DNA of 64,000 bases, taken from assembly GCA_007745635.1 (NCBI GenBank), contig CP036272.1, forward strand, positions 4,906,115 to 4,970,114. Reading direction: 5' to 3'. The notes beneath the pieces are model-generated. The model worked only from the letters and a program-made list of their open reading frames with translations. It was not told where the DNA came from and ran no database searches. This stretch comes from Stieleria bergensis (GTDB taxonomy: Bacteria > Planctomycetota > Planctomycetia > Pirellulales > Pirellulaceae). The position numbers and the translations under genes were made by a program. Positions within the stretch are counted from its first letter, which is position 1, and each line of letters opens with the position of its first letter. Below are positions 52,985 through 63,048 of this stretch, piece after piece.

Positions 52985-54022
52985 TCAACCCGGTGGAATG
53001 GGCACATACTCTGGCTCGCGATTCTGACCTTCTTGAGAACTGCGGTCGGGAGGACGATTCTGGGAACCACCGAACAATTCTTGATCCCAATCCGCTGCAA
53101 TCATCAGATCAAAACCGGGGTTCTGCTCCTTGACCTGGCAACTGCAAGCTCCGCTTAGGAACCGCGTCAACTCGCTGATCAAACCGGCCGACAAGTCCTC
53201 GCCAGGAATCACTTCTAGTGCTCGTCCGCGACCGAAGACTGGCACCAACAACGGCTGACCTTCTTCGAAGGCCTGCTTACGAATCCCCGTCAACAGGCTG
53301 GCCAACATTCGCTCACGCGCATCATTGGCATCCATTTCAAGCAGACTGAACTGGACCACCAGGGGAGTGTCAGCGTAAAGCTCAGAACCGGGCAATCCAA
53401 TCCCCTCTGGAAGTTCGATCGTCCGTTCCAGCTGACGCATGGTCTTGTTTAACGTGTTGCGAGCCGCTTGGTTCTGAGGCTCATTTTTGCCACGCACCAG
53501 CAACCACACCACACTGTGGCCGGCCAGTAATCGCTCACGCAACTGACGACGAATAGGCGACTGCAAAAACTGGGTCACGGTCTGATCCTCTAACGGACCA
53601 TGAAAGTGGTTGACTCGCTTGCCTCGGGCAACTTTGGTCCTGGCTAGAACCATCGGCAACTGAAGTGGCTTGCCTTGTTCGTTCCATGACCGCCAGAGGT
53701 CTGTTAATTCATCGTCTGAATTCTTGATCACGTTCACAAACCGAACTTCGGCATTCAACGTGCCTTGGTCTTTGGCCACCGTGGCTCGCGTGAGTTTCTC
53801 GGCCAGCGTCTGCTGTGATTCCGTTAACGGTGCGTCGTGAAAGATCACCAGCTCCGCCTGATCCGGCTTCCAGCGTTCCAAGGCATAGCGAAACACAGGA
53901 ATGTTACAGGCACCTGCGACGGCACCGACGAAGACCAGCAACGCCAATCCGATCGCAGCCCGTTGACCAACGGCGACTGGGAAGTTGAATCTGCCTCGCT
54001 GCATGATTTCAGGCTTGTTCAT
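52985..54022 (-). CDS. Membrane-anchored protein of unknown function
   Basis: I do not recognise a family. The 345-residue protein has an N-terminal membrane segment (IGLALLVFVGAVAGACN) whose Cys could also be a lipid site, then a thioredoxin-fold-sized soluble region with strands such as LVIFHDAPLT, AEVRFVNVI and VVWLLVRGKNE. Near the end is SGACSCQVKEQNPGFDLMIAADWD with a C-x-C pair, followed by a Pro/Gln/Glu-rich tail. Its ATG overlaps the stop of the PQQ/LamG gene by 4 bp, so the two are coupled and probably work together. The binding-protein gene follows after 60 bp. Confidence 0.55.
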   Translation of the reverse strand: MNKPEIMQRGRFNFPVAVGQRAAIGLALLVFVGAVAGACNIPVFRYALERWKPDQAELVIFHDAPLTESQQTLAEKLTRATVAKDQGTLNAEVRFVNVIKNSDDELTDLWRSWNEQGKPLQLPMVLARTKVARGKRVNHFHGPLEDQTVTQFLQSPIRRQLRERLLAGHSVVWLLVRGKNEPQNQAARNTLNKTMRQLERTIELPEGIGLPGSELYADTPLVVQFSLLEMDANDARERMLASLLTGIRKQAFEEGQPLLVPVFGRGRALEVIPGEDLSAGLISELTRFLSGACSCQVKEQNPGFDLMIAADWDQELFGGSQNRPPDRSSQEGQNREPEYVPIPPG

Positions 54023-57000
54023 TCTTCTTCACCACCTAAACAAATCACCTTGCCGTCCAGTGTCGTGAGGAACAAGTTACCATTGGCGGCTGCTAAGCCG
54101 TCCCAGGTTGGTAACGGCTCCATTGCGAGATCTTGCTCCGTTTCGCCCGTTGAGGTGTTAATCACCAACAAACGCGAACCATCGGCCCCGTTCAACGCGG
54201 CATCCTGAGCATCCAGTTCCTGTTGCACTTGCGGATCGCTGTTGGTCAGTTTTTCAAAGGTTTCTTCTTCGTTGATCGTGTCTGGAGGCCCGATGATGTA
54301 AAGCCGACGCCCAGCCAGAACCATGCCACGAACGTAGATTGGAACGTCTTCGGCCCACTTGGTTTCGACGAAGGACTGGGCTTGCTGGGGTTTCTTTCCC
54401 TTGGGAGTCTTTTTGCGATTCGAAAATTGCAGTGCCTTCCCAAACTTGCCTTGAACGAGTTTAGCGCTTTCGACGGTCCCGTTGTTGCGATTCAAACTAT
54501 GATCGCGAGCGCTACCGTCATCAAAACTAACGGCGATCACCGCATCGGATGAAATCTCCGCACCGTTCTCGTAGCGACGGGTAATCTGCTCGTCGGTGGC
54601 TGCCAAGAAATACAATCGGACTTCATCAATGACTCCGGTGAATCCGGCAGGCGACTGATACGGTCCCACGGCAGAAACACTGTCGACGGCGACGTCGAAT
54701 CCTTGGACCGGATCACTTGCCAACAGTTGTGGTGACTTGCCTTCGGCGACGCGATTGCCATCGACGTACAGTCGCATGGAACCGTCCGGCCCCAGGACGC
54801 CAACCAAGTGATGCCAACCGCCAACGATTCGTTTAGGACCAGTGACGGTGGTCAAGTTTGATTTGGCACGCACGTGAAACTCTGGGCGACCATTCTTCAG
54901 AGCGATCGCAAAGCCTTCCGCAGGACCACCGCGTGCGACGACGACTCCGTTAGGGTTCGTGGTCGTCATCCAAGCTTCAACCGTAATCGGTTTGCCCGTG
55001 GGATTTTGGCTAGGAGTCATGGGGAAGGAGACCGACGGCCCCACCGGCTGAGGTGCACGACGCGGTGCACGTGACGCCTTGGGAATCTCTGGCGGGTTCT
55101 GTTCAGCAGCGAACAATTGGTGTTCCAGCACAGTGGTCCAGCGCAAGTACTGTGGCTTCCGTCCATAACCATAAACGTAGCCATCTCCTTTGACCAAGAT
55201 GCGTCCGGACGGAGCAAAACGGCCCGCTTGATAGTAACCGCCATGCCCTCCGGCAAAGCTCTGTCCCAGAACCCAATAGGATCGGTGGAACCAGGTGTCA
55301 TCCAAGAAACCCATCGGAGCAAAGAGGTGCGCGTCAGGGCCTCGCTGCTTGGAAGCCTGAGTGGCAAAGTCACCGGAGTTTGGCCCGATCTCTAAACGGT
55401 TGCCAGCGAAGTCAAACTTCTGTGACTTCATAAAGACATGGCGACCGTCGGTGCTCAGAATGTCGGGCAAGCCAACCGGCATCTGCAGGATCTGAAGCTT
55501 CTCCTGCAAGTTGTTCCCGGTCTCTGGATTTGTCTCGTCCATCACGGTTTCAAACTGTTTCTCTCCGGTGGCCAGATCCAAGCCCAAGATTCTTAATCCG
55601 CCATCGAGAAAATTCGATCGTCCCGCCACGCAGTACACGATGTCGTTATGAATCAAGACACTGCCGTGCACAGGCCATAGCGATTCAAGTTGTTCGTATG
55701 CCATCACGCGGCGATCCAGTGGGGCAGCTCGAAAACGCCAAACCAATTCACCATCGGTGGTCAGACAATAAACGTATCCATCCGCTCCGCCAAAGACGAC
55801 TCGTCCTCGATGAACGGTCGGTGGCGAATCGATGCGTGCTCCGATGGTGTATGACCATAACGGCTTGCCATCCTGCTCGCCCAAGGCATTCAGGGTGTGG
55901 CGATCTTTCTGAGCCACAAAGACCTGACCGCCAGCAATCACGGGGGCGGTTAATTCGCCCGGCAATTCCACTTGCCATTTGGGCGTGACTTGCCCATCGA
56001 TCGGAACAGACGAGGTTCCACTTCGGGTGGAATCATTACGATAGGTCACCCAATCGCCCGTTGCCGGCTGTGCATCCAGCAAGTCCGCCTGACGTGCCGG
56101 GCCGGCTTGCAAGCGTCCCTCGTCGGAAACGTCGACAGGGATTGGACGCGTTGGCGCGGTCGGAGCCAAGGCATTGAATCCAAACAACTTTGCTTCTGGA
56201 TAACAGGCACAGTTGTGAGGCGGTGCGTACGTCAAACCGTTGCATGGCATGACTCCGTACAAGCAACCGCCACGCACCCAGTGGTTGATGTCCCAGTGCT
56301 CCGCGTCAGGATCAACAAACTCGATCCCGGTACGCGAAGGCATCAAAAAGTTATCGGTGGCTTTGGCGATGTAACAGCGATGGTGGAACCAATACGTGTC
56401 CACGTCCGGCGAGAACTGCTTGATGACTTCTCCGCTGCGAGGGTCTCGGCCCGTGTACTGCCCCGTGTCGCGACCAGAGGTTAGCGGGGCCAGCCAAACC
56501 AAACCATCAACGACCATCAAGTCTTGTGGTGATTGATAACCACTGTTTGGAAACTGTGCCTGCCAAAGTGTTTTGCCGGTCGCCGCATCGGCGCTGATCA
56601 TTTTGCCATCCCCCCCGGCGAACAACACGACGTCTTGATACAGCACCAACCGTGGACCAAAGTTAAAATTAAAGGAATCACGACGCGTGACGGGATCACT
56701 TTGCCATTCGGGTTTGCCAGATTGCCCATCCAGGCAAACAACATGTTGACCGTCATGAAAATAGACTTTGCCATCTTTGGACGACATGGTCAGCGGGGAC
56801 ACTTTTGATTGTTTGGCCCAGAGCTGCTCACCCGACTGAGCATCGAAGGCCATCAACACGCGTGGCTCTTCATTCCAAAAGAAGTTTCGCGATCGCTGTT
56901 GATCCCCCACCGTCCCAAATGCTGGTGCGTATTCAGCCAGTTCGGCCTTGCCTTTGCGGACCAGCAGATACAACCGACCATCGGCCAAGATAATCTCTTC

Positions 57001-57948
57001 GGTGGCGTCACTGCCTTGATAGGTCTGTAAAACTTCGCCAGTCTGAGCATCAAGGGCGACTGTCGGTGCATCATACCCTAGGGTCACGTACACGCGCTGT
57101 GGTGTTCCCACCAGTCGGCGTGACAACTGAGAGGGACCACTTTTCAATGGCCACAGATGCGACTGCCACTTGGGAATCTCTTTTTTCCACAGCACACTGC
57201 CGTTGAAGGCATCACGCGCGATCAGTTTCCAGTCCGGTGGCAACTGAATCGAAACTCGGCTGCCTTCGTCCATGATGTAGAACATCCGGCCACCCGAAGA
57301 CACCAACGCACTCATGCTAGCCATGCGATCATGGTGCCGCGACCAACGTGGACTGCCAACCCATTGCAAGTGACGTGGCGGCGCGACAACATCGTCATGA
57401 GCCACTGAGTTTCCGGTAGCATCATGAAGGTAGTGCGACCATTCATCAATATTGTCGGGCCGTGGCTTGCGATATTCCTGCCACTGCTGGCCCTCTTTGA
57501 TCAATGCCATCCCCTCAGGCACCAAGACTCGCTTGATCTCGTCCTGACTGACATCGCCAAGATCTTCGACGATCAGCAAGTTCACCATGTTGTCAACATA
57601 CGGCAGCTGTTCACCATCAAAATGCTCGAAGGCAACCGCTCCGTAATCGCCAGAGGCGATCACCTGTTGCCGCAGCGATTGAACCTTGTCCGACGACGCG
57701 ACAAGTCCATGCACTTGGATCGATTCATGCTGCTTTAGCGACTTTGTTTGCTCGGCATCAGTGGCACCCAAATGAACCACAAATCCGCCGCGCACATCGG
57801 CACGTTTCAGCAAGGCCGCGGCATCAAACGGATTGGACTGCTGAGCCACAGCCAAATTTGGCAGTTGAATCAACGCGATCGCGATTAAAACGAACCAGCG
57901 GTGCGAGAACGAACGAAGGGTCGTCTTGCGGTTGAGTTGACTGCTCAT
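54019..57948 (-). CDS. Exported PQQ-type beta-propeller protein with LamG domain and degenerate methyltransferase-like N-terminus
   Basis: After a signal peptide (WFVLIAIALIQLPNLAVA) the 1309-residue protein has three parts. Residues about 40-165 resemble a class I methyltransferase fold (GGFVVHLGATDAEQTKSL, VDNMVNLLIVEDLG, VLVPEGMALI), but the usual GxGxG SAM loop is not kept. Residues about 190-960 are PQQ-like propeller repeats (VTLGYDAPTVALDAQTGEVL, GKVYFHDGQHVVCLDGQSG, LVWRFRAAPLD). Residues about 972-1130 are a LamG/concanavalin-like domain (VEAWMTTTNP, GGWHHLVGVLGPDGSMRLYV, IDEVRLYFLA), after which a last propeller blade closes the protein (LFLTTLDGKVICLGG). No PQQ-enzyme active-site motif was identified, so a binding or structural role is as likely as redox activity. 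Confidence 0.8.
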   Translation of the reverse strand: MSSQLNRKTTLRSFSHRWFVLIAIALIQLPNLAVAQQSNPFDAAALLKRADVRGGFVVHLGATDAEQTKSLKQHESIQVHGLVASSDKVQSLRQQVIASGDYGAVAFEHFDGEQLPYVDNMVNLLIVEDLGDVSQDEIKRVLVPEGMALIKEGQQWQEYRKPRPDNIDEWSHYLHDATGNSVAHDDVVAPPRHLQWVGSPRWSRHHDRMASMSALVSSGGRMFYIMDEGSRVSIQLPPDWKLIARDAFNGSVLWKKEIPKWQSHLWPLKSGPSQLSRRLVGTPQRVYVTLGYDAPTVALDAQTGEVLQTYQGSDATEEIILADGRLYLLVRKGKAELAEYAPAFGTVGDQQRSRNFFWNEEPRVLMAFDAQSGEQLWAKQSKVSPLTMSSKDGKVYFHDGQHVVCLDGQSGKPEWQSDPVTRRDSFNFNFGPRLVLYQDVVLFAGGDGKMISADAATGKTLWQAQFPNSGYQSPQDLMVVDGLVWLAPLTSGRDTGQYTGRDPRSGEVIKQFSPDVDTYWFHHRCYIAKATDNFLMPSRTGIEFVDPDAEHWDINHWVRGGCLYGVMPCNGLTYAPPHNCACYPEAKLFGFNALAPTAPTRPIPVDVSDEGRLQAGPARQADLLDAQPATGDWVTYRNDSTRSGTSSVPIDGQVTPKWQVELPGELTAPVIAGGQVFVAQKDRHTLNALGEQDGKPLWSYTIGARIDSPPTVHRGRVVFGGADGYVYCLTTDGELVWRFRAAPLDRRVMAYEQLESLWPVHGSVLIHNDIVYCVAGRSNFLDGGLRILGLDLATGEKQFETVMDETNPETGNNLQEKLQILQMPVGLPDILSTDGRHVFMKSQKFDFAGNRLEIGPNSGDFATQASKQRGPDAHLFAPMGFLDDTWFHRSYWVLGQSFAGGHGGYYQAGRFAPSGRILVKGDGYVYGYGRKPQYLRWTTVLEHQLFAAEQNPPEIPKASRAPRRAPQPVGPSVSFPMTPSQNPTGKPITVEAWMTTTNPNGVVVARGGPAEGFAIALKNGRPEFHVRAKSNLTTVTGPKRIVGGWHHLVGVLGPDGSMRLYVDGNRVAEGKSPQLLASDPVQGFDVAVDSVSAVGPYQSPAGFTGVIDEVRLYFLAATDEQITRRYENGAEISSDAVIAVSFDDGSARDHSLNRNNGTVESAKLVQGKFGKALQFSNRKKTPKGKKPQQAQSFVETKWAEDVPIYVRGMVLAGRRLYIIGPPDTINEEETFEKLTNSDPQVQQELDAQDAALNGADGSRLLVINTSTGETEQDLAMEPLPTWDGLAAANGNLFLTTLDGKVICLGGEEE

Positions 57949-58297
57949 CAGATGCTTCCAAAGCGTGGAAAAGAAGGGGAGGGAGGGCTGTCACGGCAGA
58001 CTGCTTGATTGTAGCTTAGAACCGCTTGCGCAGCACAGAACCAGGACGACGATGAAGAAGATTTTGAACAATCGCAACACGCCCCAGTGCAGGTCCGCAG
58101 AGATGGGCTCGCTGACGCGTGGTTTCTAGAATTCCAGCAAGACGCAACTGCCCCAGCGGTCCATGCAACAGCTTGGTTTCAGCCAAAGCAACGGTTCGGA
58201 TTGTTTGGAAAACGCACCACCCTACGAGGGCATGATTCGGGTTAAACTACTCGTGAGCATCTCCCCCCACCCTCTGCCTCGCAAGATTAGTGATCCT
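57949..58297. other. Divergent spacer between PQQ/LamG gene and esterase gene
   Basis: These 349 bp hold no supported gene; the esterase frame is open here but lacks family features upstream of its signal peptide. It should contain both promoters. No promoter, hairpin or repeat of note was found. Confidence 0.35.
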
Positions 58298-59404
58298 ATG
58301 CCTCGTTGCCTTACACTTCTACTACTCACCCTGGTTTCCGTGACTGCCATTTCCAACGTCGCTGCACAACATCTACGCAGCCCCGAAGTTAACGATGACC
58401 GAAGCGTCACCTTTCGAACCACCACCTCGAAAGACGCTCAGTCAGTCAAGGTGTCAATCAATCGCACCGAAAACGGATCGGTCGAGTTAACGAAGACCGA
58501 ACAGGGCTACTGGGAAGGCACCTCCACTCCGCTGCCTGCTGGCATCTACGAATACGATTTTCGTGTCGACGGCAACACTCAACTGGATCGTCGCAATCGC
58601 TGGTTCAAGAAATGGTACTCCATCAACAACCTCGTTGAAGTGCCTGGCAGTCCAGCACTGGTCACAGAACGCCAAAGCGTTCCTCACGGCACGCTGCACG
58701 AGCACTATTACGATTCGCCGGTGACCGAAAGCCAACGCCCTGTGCTGGTCTACACACCGCCAAGCTACAACAAAGATCCAAACCAGAAGTTCCCTGTGCT
58801 GTTCCTGTTGCATGGCTTTGGCGACGACCATCAAGCGTGGACCGAAGTGGGCCGAGCAAACTTGATTGCCGACAACCTGATTGCCGCAAAGACCATCCAG
58901 GAGATGGTCATCGTGATGCCTTATGGCCACCCCGTCGCCCTGCCCTTCGGCAATCGGGACAAAGACTATGGCAGCAACAATGACACTGCCATGATTAAAG
59001 ATGTCCAAACAGTCCTGTTGCCCTGGGTCACTGAACATTACCGTGTCATCGACCGGCCCGAATCTCGAGCAATCACTGGTTTATCGATGGGGGGCGGTCA
59101 CTCCACGCGAATCGCACTGGCGACCAACGCGTTTGCCTATGTAGGTGCCTTTAGTGCGGCAATGCCTCAGCAAGAGTCACTGGAGGACCTGGCGACCGAC
59201 TTAGACACGTTCAAGAAACGGAACCAATTGTTCTGGATCGCCTGCGGAGACAAAGACTTCCTGCTCGAACGCAATCATCGGTTCGAGAAACTGCTGAGCG
59301 AGGCTGACGTTGAACATCAGTACCTGGAAACGAAAGGCTCGCACAATTGGGATGTTTGGCGTGATGAATATCTGCCACAATTCCTTCCAAAGCTTTTCCA
59401 ATAG
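58298..59404 (+). CDS. Secreted esterase of the feruloyl/enterochelin esterase (esterase D-like) group
   Basis: The ATG at 58298 starts a clear signal peptide (MPRCLTLLLLTLVSVTAISN, cleavage near AAQ), giving 368 residues; the open frame upstream is not needed. An N-terminal E-set/CBM48-like sandwich (about 30-110: VKVSINRTENGSVEL, GIYEYDFRVDG) precedes an alpha/beta-hydrolase domain with FLLHGFGDDHQAW (oxyanion region), the nucleophile GLSMGG (Ser263), an acid candidate in CGDKDFLLE and His in KGSHNW. This layout is that of xylan-ester and siderophore-ester hydrolases. An exported role in breaking ester bonds on plant or algal polysaccharides is likely; the substrate is not known. Confidence 0.87.
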   Translation: MPRCLTLLLLTLVSVTAISNVAAQHLRSPEVNDDRSVTFRTTTSKDAQSVKVSINRTENGSVELTKTEQGYWEGTSTPLPAGIYEYDFRVDGNTQLDRRNRWFKKWYSINNLVEVPGSPALVTERQSVPHGTLHEHYYDSPVTESQRPVLVYTPPSYNKDPNQKFPVLFLLHGFGDDHQAWTEVGRANLIADNLIAAKTIQEMVIVMPYGHPVALPFGNRDKDYGSNNDTAMIKDVQTVLLPWVTEHYRVIDRPESRAITGLSMGGGHSTRIALATNAFAYVGAFSAAMPQQESLEDLATDLDTFKKRNQLFWIACGDKDFLLERNHRFEKLLSEADVEHQYLETKGSHNWDVWRDEYLPQFLPKLFQ

Positions 59405-59442
59405 CAGGCCGCCAGACGCTTCTTTTTTCAATCGCAGGCAAC

Positions 59443-62043
59443 GTGAACAACGGCAACAAGCCACCGAGCAAGAACATCGTGGGCCACCACAGTCCGCACA
59501 AGACAGGGCTGCCGATCGATCAGGTCATCCCTGATGTTCTAAGTGCCGTTGGGACGTCACGGCCAATCATCCTGCAAGCTGAACCCGGTGCCGGCAAGAC
59601 AACAGGCGTCCCACCAGCACTGGCATCCGCACTGCCTGCAGAAGCCGGACGCATCGTCTTGATTCAGCCGCGGCGCATCGCCGCTCGGGCTGCGGCGACT
59701 CGATTGAGCCAATTAGCCGATCAGATCGTGGGACAGGACTATGGCTATCACGTCCGTTTTGATCGCAAGCTCTCTCAGGCGACCCGTGTGGTTGCAATGA
59801 CGCCCGGCATCTTACTGCGACAACTCGGAAGCGACCCGCTGCTGGAAACCGTCCAGTGCGTGATTTTGGATGAGTTCCATGAGCGTTCGATCGATCTGGA
59901 TTTGGCGTTGGGCATGCTGCAACAGATCCGATCGGAACTAAGACCGGAGTTACAGCTGATTGTGATGAGCGCAACGCTCGACATCGATTCGGTGGCTGGA
60001 CTGCTGAACGATGCCCAAATCATTCGCTGTCCGGGGCGACAATTCCCCGTCGAGATCTCCTACACCGAATCGCTTTCGGTCACCGGTAATCGTCGCTCGG
60101 AGATCGCCCAGCGTGCCTTTGAAGCATTCAACCGCGTCTGCGAACAGACGACCGGCGACACGCTGATTTTTCTTCCAGGCGTTGGCGAGATCCTAACACT
60201 GGAAAAGATGATCCGCTCAAACCGCACCGGCGAACTCGATCTCCTGACGCTCTATGGAGAACAGAAACCGGGCGACCAAGACAGAGTGTTTCTGCCGTCT
60301 CCACATCGCAAAGTCATCCTGGCCACCAACATCGCAGAGACCTCCGTCACCATTGATGGAATCACCTGCGTCATTGACACTGGGCTGGCCAGGATCACCG
60401 GATTTGATTCCGCCACCGGCATCCCTCGACTCGAACTTCAACCGATCAGCAAAGCGTCTGCGGATCAGCGTGCGGGCCGTGCAGGTCGAACCGCAGCAGG
60501 GACCGCAATTCGACTGTGGCCGCAAGCGATGCACCGGATCCGAGCCAAGCATCTGCTGCCTGAAATCCTGCGTGGCGATCTGTCAGGCGCCGTGTTAACA
60601 CTGGCCTGCTGGGGTGAACGCAACGTCAGTGAATTCCCCTGGGTCACGCCGCCCACGGATTCGGCCATCACGGCAGCAAAGCGTCTGCTGCAGCAACTGG
60701 GAGCCATTGATGAACAGGGCGCTGCGACAGAGCTTGGCAATCGCATGCAACAGCTGCCAACGTCGCCTCGTTTGGCAAGACTCCTGCTGGCGGCTGCCGA
60801 TGAAGGCTGTTTGGAGCAAGCCGCGATTGCGGCGGCGCTGCTTTCCGAACGCAGCCCCTTTGAACGCGATGCGTCATTCCCAAGGCCATCGGCAACCGGG
60901 TTGGAAAGCGACCTCGTCGAGCGCGTGGAAGCATTGGAGGCTCATTTCCAGGGTCGCTCCGGTCACATGATCCATTCCGCTGCCGCCAAGACCATTGAGC
61001 GTGTTGCCAAGCGTTATCAGCAGATGGTCAGGGACAAGGACTCAGCAAACACGGACGCGGATCACAACGCCTCTGTCGGTCGTCGGGAAGGGCTTTGCCG
61101 GTCGTTGCTGACTGCCTACGCGGACCGCCTGGCCTTGCGCAGAGAACAGGGTTCGGATACCGCAAGAATGGTTGGCGGCCGCGGCGTGCGTCTGGCGCGT
61201 GGCTCGCTGGTCAAGGATGCCAAACTGTTTCTTTGCCTTGATCTGCAAGACGGCTCCAAAGAAGCGCTGGTCCGCATGGCGTCGGCTGTCAAGCAAGATT
61301 GGCTCCCGGCAGAGCAACTGATTCGCGGAGAAACATTTTTCTTTGACGAAGACCGGCAAGCCGTGATCGCTCGCTCGCAGACGAAGTTTGCTGATTTGGT
61401 TTTACACGAAAGCCCCGCCAAGCGTGTCGCCAATGAACAAACCGCGGCACTGCTGAAGTCGCACGCAATGCCCGAACTCGAACGCATCCTGCACGCCGGC
61501 GGCAAAGACTTGCAAAGCTTGGTGAATCGATGGCAGTTCATTGACGAACACTGCAGCGATCACCCGCTGACCGAAAGCTGCGACGATGCCATCAGGGCCG
61601 TCCTGGAACAGTTTTGCCAACAATTCACGTCACTGAAGGAACTTGAACAAGCCCCCTGGCGCGACTTTCTAATCGGGCGACTCGACTACGCACAACAACA
61701 GTGGCTGGACCAGAACGCTCCGTCCAGCTTGCAAGTGCCTAGCGGAAACCGGCTGCGCGTGCACTATCAAGCGGGAAAACCGCCGGTGCTGCCGGTTCGG
61801 ATCCAAGAAATCTATGGCTGGAAAACAACTCCCACGCTGGCCGGTGGTCGCGTCACCGTTCAGCTTCATTTACTGGGCCCCAACCACCGACCGCAGCAGA
61901 TCACCGACGACCTGGAAAGCTTCTGGAAGAACACCTACCCGGAAATCAAAAAAGAACTCAAACGGCGTTACAGCAAACATCACTGGCCGGATGACCCAGG
62001 CAGTGCTCAAGCCACCCGCAACGGACTGAAACCACGCTCATAG
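59443..62043 (+). CDS. hrpB: ATP-dependent helicase HrpB (DEAH-box)
   Basis: The 866-residue protein starts with GTG (VNNGNKPPSK). Motifs of an SF2 DEAH helicase are in order: Walker A EPGAGKTT (47-54), DEFHERS (Walker B, 143-149), SATLD (176-180), NIAETSVTIDGI and QRAGRAGRTAAG (motif VI). The ratchet/HA2-type region follows. The C-terminal 130 residues (LRVHYQAGKPPVLPVRIQEI, WKTTPTLAGGRVTVQLHLLG) are specific to HrpB. HrpB is a conserved bacterial protein; its cellular RNA targets are poorly defined. It lies 38 bp after the esterase stop and ends 3 bp before pssA on the other strand. Confidence 0.95.
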   Translation: MNNGNKPPSKNIVGHHSPHKTGLPIDQVIPDVLSAVGTSRPIILQAEPGAGKTTGVPPALASALPAEAGRIVLIQPRRIAARAAATRLSQLADQIVGQDYGYHVRFDRKLSQATRVVAMTPGILLRQLGSDPLLETVQCVILDEFHERSIDLDLALGMLQQIRSELRPELQLIVMSATLDIDSVAGLLNDAQIIRCPGRQFPVEISYTESLSVTGNRRSEIAQRAFEAFNRVCEQTTGDTLIFLPGVGEILTLEKMIRSNRTGELDLLTLYGEQKPGDQDRVFLPSPHRKVILATNIAETSVTIDGITCVIDTGLARITGFDSATGIPRLELQPISKASADQRAGRAGRTAAGTAIRLWPQAMHRIRAKHLLPEILRGDLSGAVLTLACWGERNVSEFPWVTPPTDSAITAAKRLLQQLGAIDEQGAATELGNRMQQLPTSPRLARLLLAAADEGCLEQAAIAAALLSERSPFERDASFPRPSATGLESDLVERVEALEAHFQGRSGHMIHSAAAKTIERVAKRYQQMVRDKDSANTDADHNASVGRREGLCRSLLTAYADRLALRREQGSDTARMVGGRGVRLARGSLVKDAKLFLCLDLQDGSKEALVRMASAVKQDWLPAEQLIRGETFFFDEDRQAVIARSQTKFADLVLHESPAKRVANEQTAALLKSHAMPELERILHAGGKDLQSLVNRWQFIDEHCSDHPLTESCDDAIRAVLEQFCQQFTSLKELEQAPWRDFLIGRLDYAQQQWLDQNAPSSLQVPSGNRLRVHYQAGKPPVLPVRIQEIYGWKTTPTLAGGRVTVQLHLLGPNHRPQQITDDLESFWKNTYPEIKKELKRRYSKHHWPDDPGSAQATRNGLKPRS

Positions 62044-62046
62044 TGC

Positions 62047-63048
62047 TCAGTTCTCAAGGGTCTCATCGACCTGGTCAACTGACGCCAAGTCCGAGGGTTC
62101 GCGATTGAAAGACCGCCGCAAATGTGTCCGAATCGGCGTTCCAAAGGCATAAATGCAAAGCAGAATCGGAACCGCCAACCAGTGCAGGAGAAACACGCCA
62201 CCGATCACAAACATCGCTTGACCGATCTGATGCGGCGAACGTTTCCCAGAGGCGTACTGAGCGAACAAGTGCGGGAACTGATAACGCGACACCATCAGAT
62301 AAGCCAACACGCCCGCCAACGCGGGAATGAAATAGTGGGAACCTTCGAGTGTCTTTTGCGCTAACCAGGCCATCCATTCCGGGTAACTCCCGTCGGACGC
62401 GATTGACTTGAGTTCTGGCATGGCAATGGCGAACGAGGCAACGGTGCCGGCGGCTGCAGGACTGGGCAAGCCTTCGAAGGTATGGTGCGAATCACCCTCG
62501 TCGGTTTCGACATTAAAGCGAGCCAAGCGGATCAACACGGCCAAGGTAAACAAGACACCGACGGCCCACAAAAAACGCTGCGGCAAGGCATCGGTAATGC
62601 GCCAGATGATGACCGCCGGTGCAGTGCCAAAGGTGACCGCATCACACAGACTATCTAGCTGAGCACCAAACTCCGATTCCTGCCCAGCAAGTCGGGCAGC
62701 CGATCCGTCCAGTGCGTCAAACAACATGCCGCCAAAGATCAACGCTCCGGCAGTGAAGAGCTTTTGCTCAAGCGACCAACCGATTTCTTCGCCGCTAACC
62801 GCGATCGCGATGGCTCCCAAGCCACACACACCATTGCCTAGCGTCAATGAGGTTGGCAAGACAGCCAACATCAGCTGCCTGCGTTTTCGGCGTCGCTTCT
62901 TGCGATTCGCACGGCGCACGGCTTTGCTATCCTCAACATCGATCCCATCGTCGGCGTCGGACTCTGGAGCGGCGGCCAAGTCATGACCATTGAGCTCGCC
63001 ATCGTCGGATTCCGAAGAGGACTGAAATTCGCGTTTTAGTTCACTCAT
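62047..63048 (-). CDS. pssA: CDP-diacylglycerol--serine O-phosphatidyltransferase
   Basis: PssA makes phosphatidylserine from CDP-diacylglycerol and serine in the inner membrane, the first step to phosphatidylethanolamine. The CDP-alcohol phosphotransferase motif is complete: DGSAARLAGQESEFGAQLDS followed by LCD, i.e. DGx2ARx8Gx3Dx3D. About six to eight hydrophobic segments follow a charged N-terminal tail rich in Asp/Glu and then Arg/Lys. The frame is open to 63213, but the ATG at 63048 (MSELKREFQSS) is chosen since the extension shows nothing family-like; this gives 333 residues. The long charged N-tail is unusual compared with about 240-280 residues in many PssA proteins. Confidence 0.92.
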   Translation of the reverse strand: MSELKREFQSSSESDDGELNGHDLAAAPESDADDGIDVEDSKAVRRANRKKRRRKRRQLMLAVLPTSLTLGNGVCGLGAIAIAVSGEEIGWSLEQKLFTAGALIFGGMLFDALDGSAARLAGQESEFGAQLDSLCDAVTFGTAPAVIIWRITDALPQRFLWAVGVLFTLAVLIRLARFNVETDEGDSHHTFEGLPSPAAAGTVASFAIAMPELKSIASDGSYPEWMAWLAQKTLEGSHYFIPALAGVLAYLMVSRYQFPHLFAQYASGKRSPHQIGQAMFVIGGVFLLHWLAVPILLCIYAFGTPIRTHLRRSFNREPSDLASVDQVDETLEN

